64,000 bases of DNA from contig JAEPQK010000004.1 in assembly GCA_017640615.1 (NCBI GenBank), forward strand, positions 494,280 to 558,279, in the 5' to 3' direction. This document shows, piece by piece, positions 47,236 through 56,896 of the stretch (within the stretch, counting starts at the first letter, position 1; every line of letters begins with the position of its first letter). A model generated the notes under the pieces. The model was given only the letters and a program-made list of their open reading frames with translations, was not told the origin of the DNA and ran no database searches. This DNA comes from Rhizobiaceae bacterium. Lineage in GTDB: Bacteria; Pseudomonadota; Alphaproteobacteria; Rhizobiales; Rhizobiaceae. The position numbers were made by a program, and so were the translations under genes.

Positions 47236-47880
47236 GTGAACAATTCCGATCAGATGCGTCCGATGCGCTTTGCGCTCGTTGCCGGCATGGTTTCGGCGGC
47301 GGCGATTGCCGTGTCCGGCTGCGTTGCGTCGCCGACCTACGGAACGGACAAGACCGCCGGCCAGCAGCTGGTGGAAGATGTCTCCGGCATTCTGGCGATC
47401 GGTTCGACCCGCAAGAAGGGCGAGCAGATCGCCTACAAGCCGCGTCCTGATCTGGTGACGCCCGAAACCACTGCAGTGCTGCCCGAACCGCAGGACGATG
47501 TGACCACCGCGTCTAACCCCGCCTGGCCGGAATCGCCCGAACAGCGTCTGGCGCGCATCCGCGCCGAGGCGGACGAAAACCGCGACAGCCCGTTCTATCG
47601 CCCGACGGTTGTGAACGACGTCGCACAGCGCAGCGGGCAGGTCACCTACGACGATCCGGTGCTTGCAAATATGAGCGACCGGGAACGGTTCGAGGAAATT
47701 CGCCGTCGCCGCATCGAAGCAAAGCGCGGCAGCGCCACCGGCCGCAAATATCTCAGCGAACCGCCGGTTGTTTACAGGCAGCCGGCTGCGACCGCTCCCA
47801 CCGACGATCTCGGCGAATCGGAGTGGAAGAAAGAGCGCAAGGCGCGCCGCGAAGCCGGCGGAGGACGTTCGCTCTTCTAA
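47236..47880 (+). CDS. Predicted lipoprotein of unknown function
   Basis: About 214 residues. RPMRFALVAGMVSAAAIAVSGC is a lipoprotein signal with lipobox VSGC. The mature part is charged and low in hydrophobics, ending in a basic tail (EWKKERKARREAGG). GTG at 47236 has GAGAGG upstream; ATG at 47254 is an alternative. I recognise it only as a rhizobial hypothetical lipoprotein. Convergent with tadA (12-base gap). Confidence 0.72.
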   Translation: MNNSDQMRPMRFALVAGMVSAAAIAVSGCVASPTYGTDKTAGQQLVEDVSGILAIGSTRKKGEQIAYKPRPDLVTPETTAVLPEPQDDVTTASNPAWPESPEQRLARIRAEADENRDSPFYRPTVVNDVAQRSGQVTYDDPVLANMSDRERFEEIRRRRIEAKRGSATGRKYLSEPPVVYRQPAATAPTDDLGESEWKKERKARREAGGGRSLF

Positions 47881-47892
47881 GTTTCAAGGGCT

Positions 47893-48345
47893 TCAGTCCC
47901 TTCGCTGCCTGAAGAAATCGATCAGCAGCGACTTGGAGGCGCTTTCCTGAAAGCCCGAATAGACCTCAGGCGCATGATGGCATGTGGGTGAGGAAAAGAA
48001 CCTTCCGCCGTGTATGACTGCTCCGCCTTTTTCGTCCGACGCGCCGAAATAGAGTCGCCGTATGCGGGCGAACGAAATCGCCGCCGCGCACATGGCGCAG
48101 GGTTCCAGTGTTACATGGAGATCGGCATCTGGCAGCCGCTCCGTTCCGAGTATTTCGCAGGCCTGCCTGATTGCGAGGATTTCGGCATGAGCGGTCGGGT
48201 CGTTGAGTTCGCGGGTGCGGTTTCCGGCGGCGGCAATGATATCGCCGTTTCGTACAACCACCGCGCCGACAGGTACCTCACCGCGTTTTGCAGCATCATG
48301 AGCCTGTTCCAGCGCGGCTCCCATGTAGTCGTTCCGTAAGGTCAC
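47893..48345 (-). CDS. tadA: tRNA-specific adenosine-34 deaminase
   Basis: A 150-residue cytidine-deaminase-fold enzyme making inosine at the wobble position of tRNA-Arg. Zinc and catalytic residues are in TAHAEI (H53, E55) and EPCAMCAAAI (C83, C86); the ARIRRLYFGASDEKGGAV and CHHAPEV regions are typical. Start is GTG 48345, which matches the leader length I recall in rhizobial homologues; ATG 48324 is the alternative. Confidence 0.94.
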   Translation of the reverse strand: MTLRNDYMGAALEQAHDAAKRGEVPVGAVVVRNGDIIAAAGNRTRELNDPTAHAEILAIRQACEILGTERLPDADLHVTLEPCAMCAAAISFARIRRLYFGASDEKGGAVIHGGRFFSSPTCHHAPEVYSGFQESASKSLLIDFFRQRRD

Positions 48346-48420
48346 TCTGTGGCGTACCCGATTTCCCTCGCGCCCGCTGCGGGCGTTTGTTAGTTAGCGG
48401 TCCCGGACAACGAAAGCCAT

Positions 48421-49752
48421 ATGACACAGGATCGGCAGAAATTTCAGCGGCGGCCGGATACCGGCGGCAAGGGCAAGCGCCCAGGGCCGGCGAAGAAGTC
48501 GCATGCGGCCGCGAGCGGCGAGGCAGAGCGTATCGCCAAGCGCTTGGCACGCGCCGGCGTTGCGTCGCGTCGCGAGGCCGAGGCGATGATCGCCGCCGGG
48601 CGCATTTCGGTGAATGGCAAGGTGATCGACAGCCCGGCGCTCAATGTCGGCGGCTCCGATAAGATCGAAGTGGATGGCGCGCCGATACCGGAAATCGAGC
48701 GCACCCGGCTTTTCCTCTACCACAAGCCTGCCGGGCTGGTGACGACGAACCGCGACCCTGAGGGCCGCAAGACGGTTTTCGAATCGCTGCCGTCCGATCT
48801 GCCGCGCGTGGTCACGGTCGGCCGTCTCGACATCAATACCGAAGGCCTGCTGCTTCTCACCAATGATGGCGGCCTTTCGCGTGTACTCGAACTGCCGTCT
48901 ACCGGCTGGCTGCGCCGCTACCGCGTGCGTGTGCACGGCAAGGTCGATGAAAAGGCGCTGGCCGATCTGAAGGACGGCATCGCAGTCGATGGCGTTTTCT
49001 ACGGAGCGGTCGAGGCCTCGCTGGACCGGGTGCAGGGCTCCAACGCCTGGCTGACACTCGGTCTGCGCGAAGGCAAGAACCGTGAGGTCCGCAATATCCT
49101 CTCCGCGCTCGGGCTGGAAGTCACGCGGCTGATCCGCGTGTCCTACGGGCCGTTCCAGCTTGGCGAGATGGCGGAAGGCGAAGTGCGCGAACTTCGCGGC
49201 CGCACGCTGCGCGATCAGCTGGGCGAGCGGTTGATAGCCGAGGCCGGAGCGAATTTCGAGGCGCCCGTCATCAATCCGCGCAGCCCGGAAAAGGCCGGAG
49301 GGGCGTCTGCGCCGCGCGGCCGCGACGCAAAGGGCTTTGGCGGCAAGGACGATAGGCGCGAGGCAACGCTGGCACGCTGGTCGACCAAGGAACCACGTCG
49401 CGACGATGCCGCCGGTAAGGATGGCGAGAAACGCCCGGCGACGGAACGTCGTTCGCGCGCGTCCAATGTCTGGATGGCACCAGGCGCGCGCCCGAGCGGC
49501 CCGAAAGCAGCATCCGCGAAGGCAGCCAAGTCACCGGTCGCGGATCCAAACCGTCGCTTCGCGAAAAAGCCTGAAAAGGGCGAGAGTGAAGCTCGCAGAA
49601 GAGACGGCAAACCGTCCGCAAAATCCAGCGCAGGAACGTCAGGCAAACATGCCGCAAAGCCGGCAGGCAAGACGTTCAGCAAGCCCGGGCCGAAGGGGCC
49701 GCGTCCGGGTGGCAAGCAGGGAGGTCGCCCCGATGCGGGTCGTCGGAGGTAG
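48421..49752 (+). CDS. RsuA/RluB-family pseudouridine synthase with long basic tail
   Basis: A 443-residue protein. S4 RNA-binding domain at about residues 37-83 (RIAKRLARAGVASRREAEAMI), catalytic domain with GRLDINTEGLLLLTNDG (Asp nucleophile) and GLREGKNREVRNIL. From about residue 285 to the end it is a disordered Lys/Arg/Ala/Gly/Pro-rich tail of some 155 residues. This resembles RluB (23S rRNA U2605), but RluB, RluE, RluF and RsuA cannot be separated with certainty here. Its 3' end overlaps rsmD by 20 bases. Confidence 0.9.
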   Translation: MTQDRQKFQRRPDTGGKGKRPGPAKKSHAAASGEAERIAKRLARAGVASRREAEAMIAAGRISVNGKVIDSPALNVGGSDKIEVDGAPIPEIERTRLFLYHKPAGLVTTNRDPEGRKTVFESLPSDLPRVVTVGRLDINTEGLLLLTNDGGLSRVLELPSTGWLRRYRVRVHGKVDEKALADLKDGIAVDGVFYGAVEASLDRVQGSNAWLTLGLREGKNREVRNILSALGLEVTRLIRVSYGPFQLGEMAEGEVRELRGRTLRDQLGERLIAEAGANFEAPVINPRSPEKAGGASAPRGRDAKGFGGKDDRREATLARWSTKEPRRDDAAGKDGEKRPATERRSRASNVWMAPGARPSGPKAASAKAAKSPVADPNRRFAKKPEKGESEARRRDGKPSAKSSAGTSGKHAAKPAGKTFSKPGPKGPRPGGKQGGRPDAGRRR

Positions 49753-50287
49753 TTTGCGCGGGCGCACGCTCGTAACGCCGAGCTCGCCCGCAATCCGCCC
49801 GACCAGTGACCGGACCCGCGAAGCGGTGTTCAACGTTTTGGCGCATGCGCGCGAAGGCGGGCTAAGCGGCCTGCGCGTGCTCGACCTGTTTGCCGGAACG
49901 GGCGCACAGGGCATCGAGGCGTTGTCGCGCGGCGCATCTGCGTGCCTTTTCGTGGAAGACGCGGCTGAGGCGCGGGGCATCATTCGCGACAATATCGAGG
50001 CATTCGGGCTGACTGGCGTCGCCAAGATTTTCCGGCGCGATGCTACGAGCCTCGGCGCCGTCGGCACGATCCAACCCTTCGATCTCGTTTTCGCTGACCC
50101 GCCTTATGGAAAAGGGCTTGGCGAGAAAGCGCTTTCGGCCGCGCTCGACGGCGGCTGGCTGAACCCTGGCGCACGCGTTGTGCTGGAAGAAGCGGCAAGC
50201 GCGCGGTTTGAACTGCCGGCCGGCTTTGTGCTCGCCGACGAGCGCGAATATGGCGACACGATCATTCGTTTCCTCGACCTCGCCTGA
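49733..50287 (+). CDS. rsmD: 16S rRNA m2G966 methyltransferase RsmD
   Basis: A 184-residue SAM-dependent methyltransferase: MRVVGGSLRGRTLVTP opening, RPTSDRTREAVFNVL, LDLFAGTGAQGIEALSRGA (SAM loop) and FADPPYGKGL (catalytic DPPY). The start at ATG 49733 gives family length and overlaps the pseudouridine synthase end; the longer ORF is the +1 shadow of that gene's tail. Confidence 0.93.
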   Translation: MRVVGGSLRGRTLVTPSSPAIRPTSDRTREAVFNVLAHAREGGLSGLRVLDLFAGTGAQGIEALSRGASACLFVEDAAEARGIIRDNIEAFGLTGVAKIFRRDATSLGAVGTIQPFDLVFADPPYGKGLGEKALSAALDGGWLNPGARVVLEEAASARFELPAGFVLADEREYGDTIIRFLDLA

Positions 50288-50302
50288 CTTTGCGCTAAAT
50301 TC

Positions 50303-50339
50303 GGTGGCCTGATTCCGGTGGCATAAGCCTCCGGCCACC
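50303..50339 (+). terminator. Possible terminator after rsmD
   Basis: GGTGGCC ... GGCCACC with an internal secondary hairpin, followed by TCTCGTTTCC. Weak T-run. Confidence 0.4.
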
Positions 50340-50365
50340 TCTCGTTTCCTATCCGGGAATATCGA

Positions 50366-51724
50366 ATGCACTTCCGAGATATCGCTCAGCGTCTCCGCCT
50401 CGTGCTGATTATGTCAGTGCTGGCACTGTTCACCGCTCAGGCCGGTGCCGACAACGGTGCTACCAGCTTCACGCTCGACAACGGGCTGCAAGTGGTTGTC
50501 ATTCCTGATCGCCGCGCACCTGTGGTCACGCATATGGTCTGGTACAAGGTTGGCAGCGCTGATGAGGAGGCTGGCCGCTCCGGCATTGCGCATTTTCTCG
50601 AACATTTGATGTTCAAGGGCACCGAAAAATACGCCGCCGGCGAGTTTTCCGCTGCGATTTCGGCCATCGGCGGCAATGAAAACGCCTTCACGTCGCGCGA
50701 TTTCACCGCATATTACCAGCAGGTCGGCACCGACGCGCTGCCTGAGATGATGGAGTTCGAGGCCGACCGTATGCGCGGTCTGGTGCTCACCGAAGACGTG
50801 ATCGCGCCCGAGCGCGACGTGGTGCTTGAAGAGCGGCGCTCACGTGTCGAGAACAGCCCCGGCTCGCTGCTTTCGGAAGAGGTGGAAGCGACGCTTTTCC
50901 AGAACCACCCTTACCGCATCCCCGTCATTGGATGGATGCACGAGATCGTCGAGCTTGACCGCGAACAGGCGCTGGAGTTCTACGATCTGCATTACGCTCC
51001 CAACAATGCGATCCTGGTCATAACCGGCGACGTCGCGCCCGAAGAGGTGAAGTCATTGGCCGAGGCGACCTACGGAAGGGTGCCGCGCGGCCCGGACCTG
51101 CCGCCGCGCGTGCGCCCTCAGGAGCCGCGTCAGGATACTGCCCGCACGGTCTCGCTGTCAGACCCACGCGTCGGCGTTCCGAGCATGCAGCGCAGTTGGG
51201 TGGTGCCGTCCTATACGAGCGCCGAACCCGGCGAGGCCGAAGCGCTTGACCTTCTGGCCGAGATACTGGGCGGTGGCGTGCGCAGTCGGCTCTATCAGGA
51301 GTTGGTGGTGAAAAACGGCATCGCGGCTTCGGCCGGCGCCGGCTACCGTGCCACCGCACTCGACGACACGAGCTTCAGCGTCTACGCCGCACCGCGCGGC
51401 GGAAACGACCTCGCCGCCGCGGAAGAAGCTGTTGAGGCAGAGATCGCAAGGCTGATCAAAGAGGGTGTTAGCGACGATGAGCTGCGCCGCGCCAAGAACC
51501 GCTTCCTGCGCGGCATGATTTTCGCCCGAGATAACCAGACCGGTATGGCGCGGATATATGGTTCGCTGCTCGCCACTGGCCTCAGCATTGAAGATATCGA
51601 AGCCTGGCCCGACCGCGTGCGCGCGGTGACAGCTGACGACGTGCGGGACGCCGCCCGCCGCTACCTGACAACCGACGCACATGTGACCGGCTATCTTCTC
51701 CCGCAGGAAGGGGGCAACCAGTGA
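50366..51724 (+). CDS. M16 family zinc peptidase, catalytically intact
   Basis: A 452-residue periplasmic protein with a signal peptide ([18 protein letters not shown]). The inverted zinc motif is intact: HFLEH at residues 76-80 ([15 protein letters not shown]), with the distal Glu region [10 protein letters not shown]. Processing-peptidase (PqqL/YmxG) fold. Its stop overlaps the ATG of the next gene by one base (TGATG), consistent with a coupled heterodimer partner. Confidence 0.92.
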   Translation: MHFRDIAQRLRLVLIMSVLALFTAQAGADNGATSFTLDNGLQVVVIPDRRAPVVTHMVWYKVGSADEEAGRSGIAHFLEHLMFKGTEKYAAGEFSAAISAIGGNENAFTSRDFTAYYQQVGTDALPEMMEFEADRMRGLVLTEDVIAPERDVVLEERRSRVENSPGSLLSEEVEATLFQNHPYRIPVIGWMHEIVELDREQALEFYDLHYAPNNAILVITGDVAPEEVKSLAEATYGRVPRGPDLPPRVRPQEPRQDTARTVSLSDPRVGVPSMQRSWVVPSYTSAEPGEAEALDLLAEILGGGVRSRLYQELVVKNGIAASAGAGYRATALDDTSFSVYAAPRGGNDLAAAEEAVEAEIARLIKEGVSDDELRRAKNRFLRGMIFARDNQTGMARIYGSLLATGLSIEDIEAWPDRVRAVTADDVRDAARRYLTTDAHVTGYLLPQEGGNQ

Positions 51725-53079
51725 TGGTCAACCAACCAGCCCGCCACCCACTCGCCATGCGCGCCGAGAACACTCTTGCGACATTCATGCTGGCGTTTTT
51801 TTTCGTGACGTTTCCTGCGCTCGGGCCCGCCCATTCGGCCGTCGAAATCCAGGAAGTGCGCTCCGAAGGAGGCATCACGGCCTGGCTGGTCGAGGACTAC
51901 ACAGTGCCCATCGTGGCGATGAAGTTCATCTTCGAAGGTGGCTCCACGCAGGATCCAGAGGGCAAGGAAGGTCTCGCCAATCTGATGACCGGCCTCTTCG
52001 ACGAGGGCGCAGGCGAACTCGACGCGGACACGTTCCAGCTCGAACTGGACGACGCGGGTGCCGAAATGGGCTTCAACGCCGGTCGCGACGCAATCACTGG
52101 CGGCATGCGCACACTGGCAGAGACCAGAGAAGGAGCTTTTGGGCTACTCAAGCTTGCCTTGACGCAGCCGCGCTTTGACCAGGCGCCGATCGACCGTATC
52201 CGCGCACAGATCGTGGCCGGCATTCAGGCGCGGGCACGAGACCCCGAAACGGCTGCGCGCATTGCTTTTGCCGAGGCCGTCTATGGCGACCACCCTTACG
52301 CGAGACGCAGCGAAGGCACGCCCGAAACGCTGGCGGCGATCACGAGCGACGATCTGCGCAGGCTGCATACACGCCTGTTTGCCCGCGACAATCTCATTGT
52401 CGGCGTGGTCGGCGCTATCGATGCCGAAACGCTGAAAACCGAGCTCGACCGCGTCTTCGGCGATCTGCCGGCGAAGGCGGATCTGATGCCGGTCGCCGAT
52501 GTGGAGCCGAAGCTCGGCCAAAATGTCAGCGTTGATTACCCGCTGGCGCAGACATCGTTGCAGCTGGCTTATCGCGGCATCTCGCGTGACGATCCCCAGT
52601 TCTTCCCGGCACTTCTGATGAACCATGTGCTCGGCGGCGGTGCATTCAGTTCACGCCTGTTCGACGAGGTGCGCGAAAAGCGGGGCCTCGCTTATGGCGT
52701 TGGCTCCTCGCTCATCAACTCGCGCCACTCGGATGCGCTGCTGATCGGGACGGCGACCGATCCCGGCCGTGCGGACGAGGTATTGAGCGTGATCCAGGAA
52801 GCGGTCGCGAAGATGGCAGCCGAAGGTCCGACCGAAGCGGAACTGGAAGAAGCGAAGCGCTATCTGCTCGGCTCATATGCGATCAACAATCTCGATTCCT
52901 CCAACGCAATTGCCAATACGCTCGTCGGATTGCAGTTCGAAGAGCTCGGGATAGACTATATTCAGCGCCGCCCGGCCTTGATCGAAGCGGTGACGCGCGA
53001 ACAGGCCGCGGCACAGGCACGCCGTCTGTTGAGTGATGCACCGGCGGTGCTGACGATTGGCCCTGGAGAGAGCGACTAG
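51724..53079 (+). CDS. M16 family peptidase homologue, inactive subunit
   Basis: About 451 residues with an N-terminal hydrophobic segment ([20 protein letters not shown]). The fold is M16 ([67 protein letters not shown]), but the HxxEH zinc site is absent: the aligned position reads [12 protein letters not shown]. Known M16 pairs combine one active and one such substrate-binding subunit. ATG at 51724 is preferred to the GTG at 51721. Confidence 0.9.
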   Translation: MVNQPARHPLAMRAENTLATFMLAFFFVTFPALGPAHSAVEIQEVRSEGGITAWLVEDYTVPIVAMKFIFEGGSTQDPEGKEGLANLMTGLFDEGAGELDADTFQLELDDAGAEMGFNAGRDAITGGMRTLAETREGAFGLLKLALTQPRFDQAPIDRIRAQIVAGIQARARDPETAARIAFAEAVYGDHPYARRSEGTPETLAAITSDDLRRLHTRLFARDNLIVGVVGAIDAETLKTELDRVFGDLPAKADLMPVADVEPKLGQNVSVDYPLAQTSLQLAYRGISRDDPQFFPALLMNHVLGGGAFSSRLFDEVREKRGLAYGVGSSLINSRHSDALLIGTATDPGRADEVLSVIQEAVAKMAAEGPTEAELEEAKRYLLGSYAINNLDSSNAIANTLVGLQFEELGIDYIQRRPALIEAVTREQAAAQARRLLSDAPAVLTIGPGESD

Positions 53080-53961
53080 TTGAACCTTCCCGGCAAAACA
53101 CCGAAGACGAGCTCATCGCCGAGCGTTGCGATTGCGCTTGGGGCTGGCGGCGCACGGGGTCTGGCGCACATTCATATCGTTGAAGTGCTGGACGAACTCG
53201 GCATCAGGCCGGTCGCTATTGCGGGTTCCTCGATCGGCTCGATCATTGGTGCTGGCATGGCAGCGGGTATGACGGGCCGGGAGATACGTGAATATGCCAG
53301 TGGCAATCTCGGCAATCGCGGCGAGGTGATGGCGCGCATCTGGCGCTCGCGGCCTGCAAGCCTCTCGGAAATGATGTCGGGCGGATTGCGGGCGCAGCTC
53401 AACATCGAGCGCATCCTCAAGGCGTTTTTGCCGGAGGGCATACCGGGCAGGTTCGAAGACCTGTCGATCCCGCTGCAGGTGACCGCGACCGACTATTTCG
53501 GGCATGAGCTGATCGTGTTCGACAAAGGCGAATTGCTGCCGGCCGTCGCTGCGTCGGCCGCGATTCCGGCTTTGTTCAAGCCGGTTCAGAGCGAGGGGCG
53601 TCTGCTGGTCGATGGCGGCCTTTTCAATCCGGTCCCCTTCGATCTCCTGCAGGGCAAGGCAGATATTGTGATCGCGGTCGATGTTGCGGGCGGGCCGACA
53701 ACGGTGCGGCGATCGGCGCCGAGCGCACTGGATCTCATGTTTGGTACGAGCCAGCTGATGATGCAGGCTAACACGGCTCTCAAGCTCAGGATGATGCAGC
53801 CTGACATCCTTTTGCGCCCACCTGTTTCGCGCTTCCGGGTGCTCGATTTTCTTAAGGTCGATGCTGTGATGGCGGAGACAGCCTCAATCAAGGATGAGCT
53901 GAAGCGCCAGCTGGAGCGGGCTTTCTCGGGCGAAAAGACGCTTGTGCCGGATATTCGCTAG
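53080..53961 (+). CDS. Patatin-like phospholipase (RssA type)
   Basis: A 293-residue lipid acyl hydrolase: ALGAGGARGLAHI oxyanion loop, GSSIG with nucleophile Ser51, and LLVDGGLFNPVPF containing the catalytic Asp. Starts at TTG 53080 immediately after the TAG stop of the M16 gene, using GGAGAGAG inside that gene as ribosome binding site, so it is the third member of the operon. No signal peptide is evident. Confidence 0.88.
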   Translation: MNLPGKTPKTSSSPSVAIALGAGGARGLAHIHIVEVLDELGIRPVAIAGSSIGSIIGAGMAAGMTGREIREYASGNLGNRGEVMARIWRSRPASLSEMMSGGLRAQLNIERILKAFLPEGIPGRFEDLSIPLQVTATDYFGHELIVFDKGELLPAVAASAAIPALFKPVQSEGRLLVDGGLFNPVPFDLLQGKADIVIAVDVAGGPTTVRRSAPSALDLMFGTSQLMMQANTALKLRMMQPDILLRPPVSRFRVLDFLKVDAVMAETASIKDELKRQLERAFSGEKTLVPDIR

Positions 53962-53962
53962 G

Positions 53963-55390
53963 TCAGTGAAACGTCGCTGCCTTCGCCGTTGAGAAAGGCG
54001 AATGCGACGATGGCGGAGGCCCGGGCAGCACGTCGTCCGGGCCGGTGCCCTCACGGGCGAGCTTCGCAACAACCCTGAACGCGACGATGATTGCGGCGAT
54101 GCCGAAGGGCACGGCGCCCAGCGCCCAGCCGGCGATGACGCCTATCGCACCGTAATATTGCGCGCCAACCCACACGAAGGGGATAACGCCAAGCGTCGAG
54201 CGGCCCCAGCTGAATACGGTGGAATAGGTCGCGTAGCCCAGATTGTTGAATGCCGCGTTGGCGACGAAGAGCACGCCGTAGAGCACGAAGGATGCCGCAG
54301 CGATGCGGCAGAAAAACACGACGATCTCGCGCGCTTCGCCCTCGGCGTTGAAAAGGCCGGCCAGAGGCTCTGCGGCCAACGCCATCAGCCCCCACACGAT
54401 CAGCACGTAGACGATGATGAAGATCATGGCATCACGAAGTGCGTCGCGAGCGCGGTCATAATACTGCGCACCGATATTCTGCCCGATGATTGGCCCGACA
54501 GCACCAGAGAGGGCGAACACGCCGGCAAAGGCGACCGGCAGAATGCGCCCCACAATTGCCCAGCCGGCCACCGCCTGATCTCCGAACTCGGCGATCTCGA
54601 CCGTCACATAGGTGTTGCCGACAGGAGTGGCGACTTGCGTCATGATCGCCGGTACGCCGACGGCGAAGAAGGGCCTGAACGCGGCGGCCAACTCGATGCG
54701 GCTCGGGATTTTCATCAGCCGATGGACGTAGTGCACGCCATAGATGCCGACCGCGAGCAGCACGAAGCGCGAAATGACGGTAGCTATTGCCGCGCCGTCC
54801 AGACCGAGATCGAAGCCGAAGATCAGGATCGGATCGAGCACCGCCGTGGCCATTCCGCTGATCAGCGTGACATACATGGCACGCCGCGCATCTCCCGCTG
54901 CGCGCAATATGCCGGTCGCGCCCATGCCGATGGCGACGATTGGCGTTGAGGGCAGCACGATCTGCATGAAGCGGGTGGCAAGTTCGAGAGTGCGGTCCCG
55001 TGCGCCGACCCAATAAAGCAGGTTCTCCAGGAATGGCCAGGCGACAAGCGCCACCGCCAGCATCACGACACCAAGAAAGATCATCGACGCGCCGCCAAGC
55101 CGCGCTGCGGTCTCGCGATCGCCCCGACCAAGCGCCCGCGAAACCACGGCCGAGGTTGCGATTGTCAGACCAAGTGCGGTCGAAATGGTGAAGAACATCA
55201 ATGCGCTGGCAAAACCGATAGCCGCAGCGAGTTCCTCCACACCAAGCATTGCGATGTAGAAGAGGTTGAGCGCGTCGACGATGAAGATCGCAAGCAGGCC
55301 AATCGAGCCCGTGGCCGTCATGACCACCACATGCCGCATCGTTGAACCGGTCGTGAACTTGCCGGCTTCTTGGGCTTTTGCCCCGCTCAT
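53963..55390 (-). CDS. MATE family efflux transporter (second)
   Basis: About 475 residues with 12 helices; STMRHVVVMTATGSIGLLAIFIVDALNLFYIAMLG and IIGQNIGAQYYDRARDAL are MATE landmarks. I choose ATG 55390 (MSGAKAQEAGKFTTGSTMRH...), as homologues begin shortly before this helix; ORF-track start at 55579 would overlap the pmbA start region. Unlike the MATE at 21466 in sequence. Convergent, 1 base from the patatin gene stop. Confidence 0.87.
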   Translation of the reverse strand: MSGAKAQEAGKFTTGSTMRHVVVMTATGSIGLLAIFIVDALNLFYIAMLGVEELAAAIGFASALMFFTISTALGLTIATSAVVSRALGRGDRETAARLGGASMIFLGVVMLAVALVAWPFLENLLYWVGARDRTLELATRFMQIVLPSTPIVAIGMGATGILRAAGDARRAMYVTLISGMATAVLDPILIFGFDLGLDGAAIATVISRFVLLAVGIYGVHYVHRLMKIPSRIELAAAFRPFFAVGVPAIMTQVATPVGNTYVTVEIAEFGDQAVAGWAIVGRILPVAFAGVFALSGAVGPIIGQNIGAQYYDRARDALRDAMIFIIVYVLIVWGLMALAAEPLAGLFNAEGEAREIVVFFCRIAAASFVLYGVLFVANAAFNNLGYATYSTVFSWGRSTLGVIPFVWVGAQYYGAIGVIAGWALGAVPFGIAAIIVAFRVVAKLAREGTGPDDVLPGPPPSSHSPFSTAKAATFH

Positions 55391-55552
55391 GCCAGCCGCC
55401 ATATGGCGAAACCGGCCGCGCATTGCTGCTTCAACTGCCTGCCCCTTACCGAAACTCCCAGCCAACAACACCGCAGCCATTGCGCCGGGCGGTTGAGGGC
55501 CATAGATGATCTGTTTGAGCCCTAAAGCAAGATGATACCCGGAAAGCCGAAC

Positions 55553-56896
55553 ATGCAAGCCGATAGCGACGCACGCCATCTCGTCGATCTTGTCTCAGCT
55601 CTCGTAGAGGCGGCAAAGAAAGCGGGCGCCGAGGCCGCAGACGCGGTTGCAGTGCGCGCCCGCTCTAGCTCCGTTTCGGTGCGCATGGGCAAGGTGGAAG
55701 CCACCGAGGCTTCCGAGGGCGATGACATTGCTCTGCGGGTTTTCCTCGGCAAACGCGCCGCAAGCGTTTCGGGGAACGCAGCGTCCGACCCCAAGGCTCT
55801 TGCCGAGCGTGCGGTCGCCATGGCGCGGGTTTCGCCTGAAGACCCGCATCAGGGCCTGGCGTATGCCGCGCGGCTGGTGCGTGAACCAAAAGAACTCGAA
55901 CTTCTCGACCAGACCGAACTCGGTGCGGACGAACTGCGCGAGGCAGCACTTGCCATGGAAGAGGTGGCGCTCTCGGTTCCAGGCGTCACCAATTCAGGCG
56001 GCAGCAGCGCCTCATCCGGTCTTGGCGGGCTGGTGCTCGCAACGTCCGAGGGCTTCGTTGGCCAGTATGCGGGGTCGCGCTTTTCGCGCGGCATCAGCGT
56101 GGTGGCGGGCGAGGGCACTGCGATGGAGCGCGACTATGATTTCTCGTCTCAGTCGCATTTCGCGGATTTGAGAAATGCGGAGGAAATCGGCCGCAAAGCC
56201 GCCGAACGCGCTGTGCGCAGGCTGGGTGCCCGCAAGGCCCGTACCGGTCCGGTGACCGTGGTGCTCGACCCGCGCGTCGCGCGCGGCTTCGCCGGCCATT
56301 TCGCGTCGGCGATCAATGGCGCTTCCGTCGCCCGCAAAACGAGCTTTCTCCGCGAGATGATGGGCAAACAGGTAGCAAGTGCTGCGATCACCGTCACCGA
56401 CAATCCTCTGAAGGTGAGGGGTCAGGCATCGCGGCCATTCGACGGCGAGGGCGTGGAGGGCCAGCCGCTGACCGTGATCGAAAGCGGCGTGCTGCAGCAC
56501 TGGTTGCTTTCCACATCGGCTGCCAGCGAATTGGGGCTCGAAACCAACGGTCGTGGCATGCGCTCCGGAACGTCGGTCAATCCGGGCTCCACCAACTTCG
56601 CAATCGAGCCGGGTTCGGCCGCGCCGGAAGCGCTGATGAAAGACCTCAAGGAAGGCTTTTACGTTACCGAGGTATTCGGCCATGGCGTGAACATGGTGAC
56701 CGGCGATTACAGCCGTGGTGCATCCGGCTTCTGGATCGAGAATGGCGAACTCACTTATCCCGTTTCGGAAGTAACGATTGCCGGCAATCTGAAGGACATG
56801 TTCCTGCACGCAACGCCGGCCAATGATCTCGACCGCAATTTCGGAACCGCTGCACCCACGATCGTCATCGAAGGCATGACCCTTGCCGGTGCCTGA
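55553..56896 (+). CDS. pmbA: TldD/PmbA family metalloprotease homologue PmbA
   Basis: About 447 residues. PmbA/TldE is the non-zinc partner of the TldD peptidase acting in maturation of small peptides and CcdA-type antitoxins. SVRMGKVEATEASEGDDIALRVFLGKRAASVSGN, PVTVVLDPRVARGFAGHF, and NGRGMRSGTSVNPGSTNFAIEPG are characteristic. ATG 55553 has GGAAAG upstream; ATG 55532 is an alternative. Overlaps the next gene by up to 14 bases. Confidence 0.92.
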   Translation: MQADSDARHLVDLVSALVEAAKKAGAEAADAVAVRARSSSVSVRMGKVEATEASEGDDIALRVFLGKRAASVSGNAASDPKALAERAVAMARVSPEDPHQGLAYAARLVREPKELELLDQTELGADELREAALAMEEVALSVPGVTNSGGSSASSGLGGLVLATSEGFVGQYAGSRFSRGISVVAGEGTAMERDYDFSSQSHFADLRNAEEIGRKAAERAVRRLGARKARTGPVTVVLDPRVARGFAGHFASAINGASVARKTSFLREMMGKQVASAAITVTDNPLKVRGQASRPFDGEGVEGQPLTVIESGVLQHWLLSTSAASELGLETNGRGMRSGTSVNPGSTNFAIEPGSAAPEALMKDLKEGFYVTEVFGHGVNMVTGDYSRGASGFWIENGELTYPVSEVTIAGNLKDMFLHATPANDLDRNFGTAAPTIVIEGMTLAGA

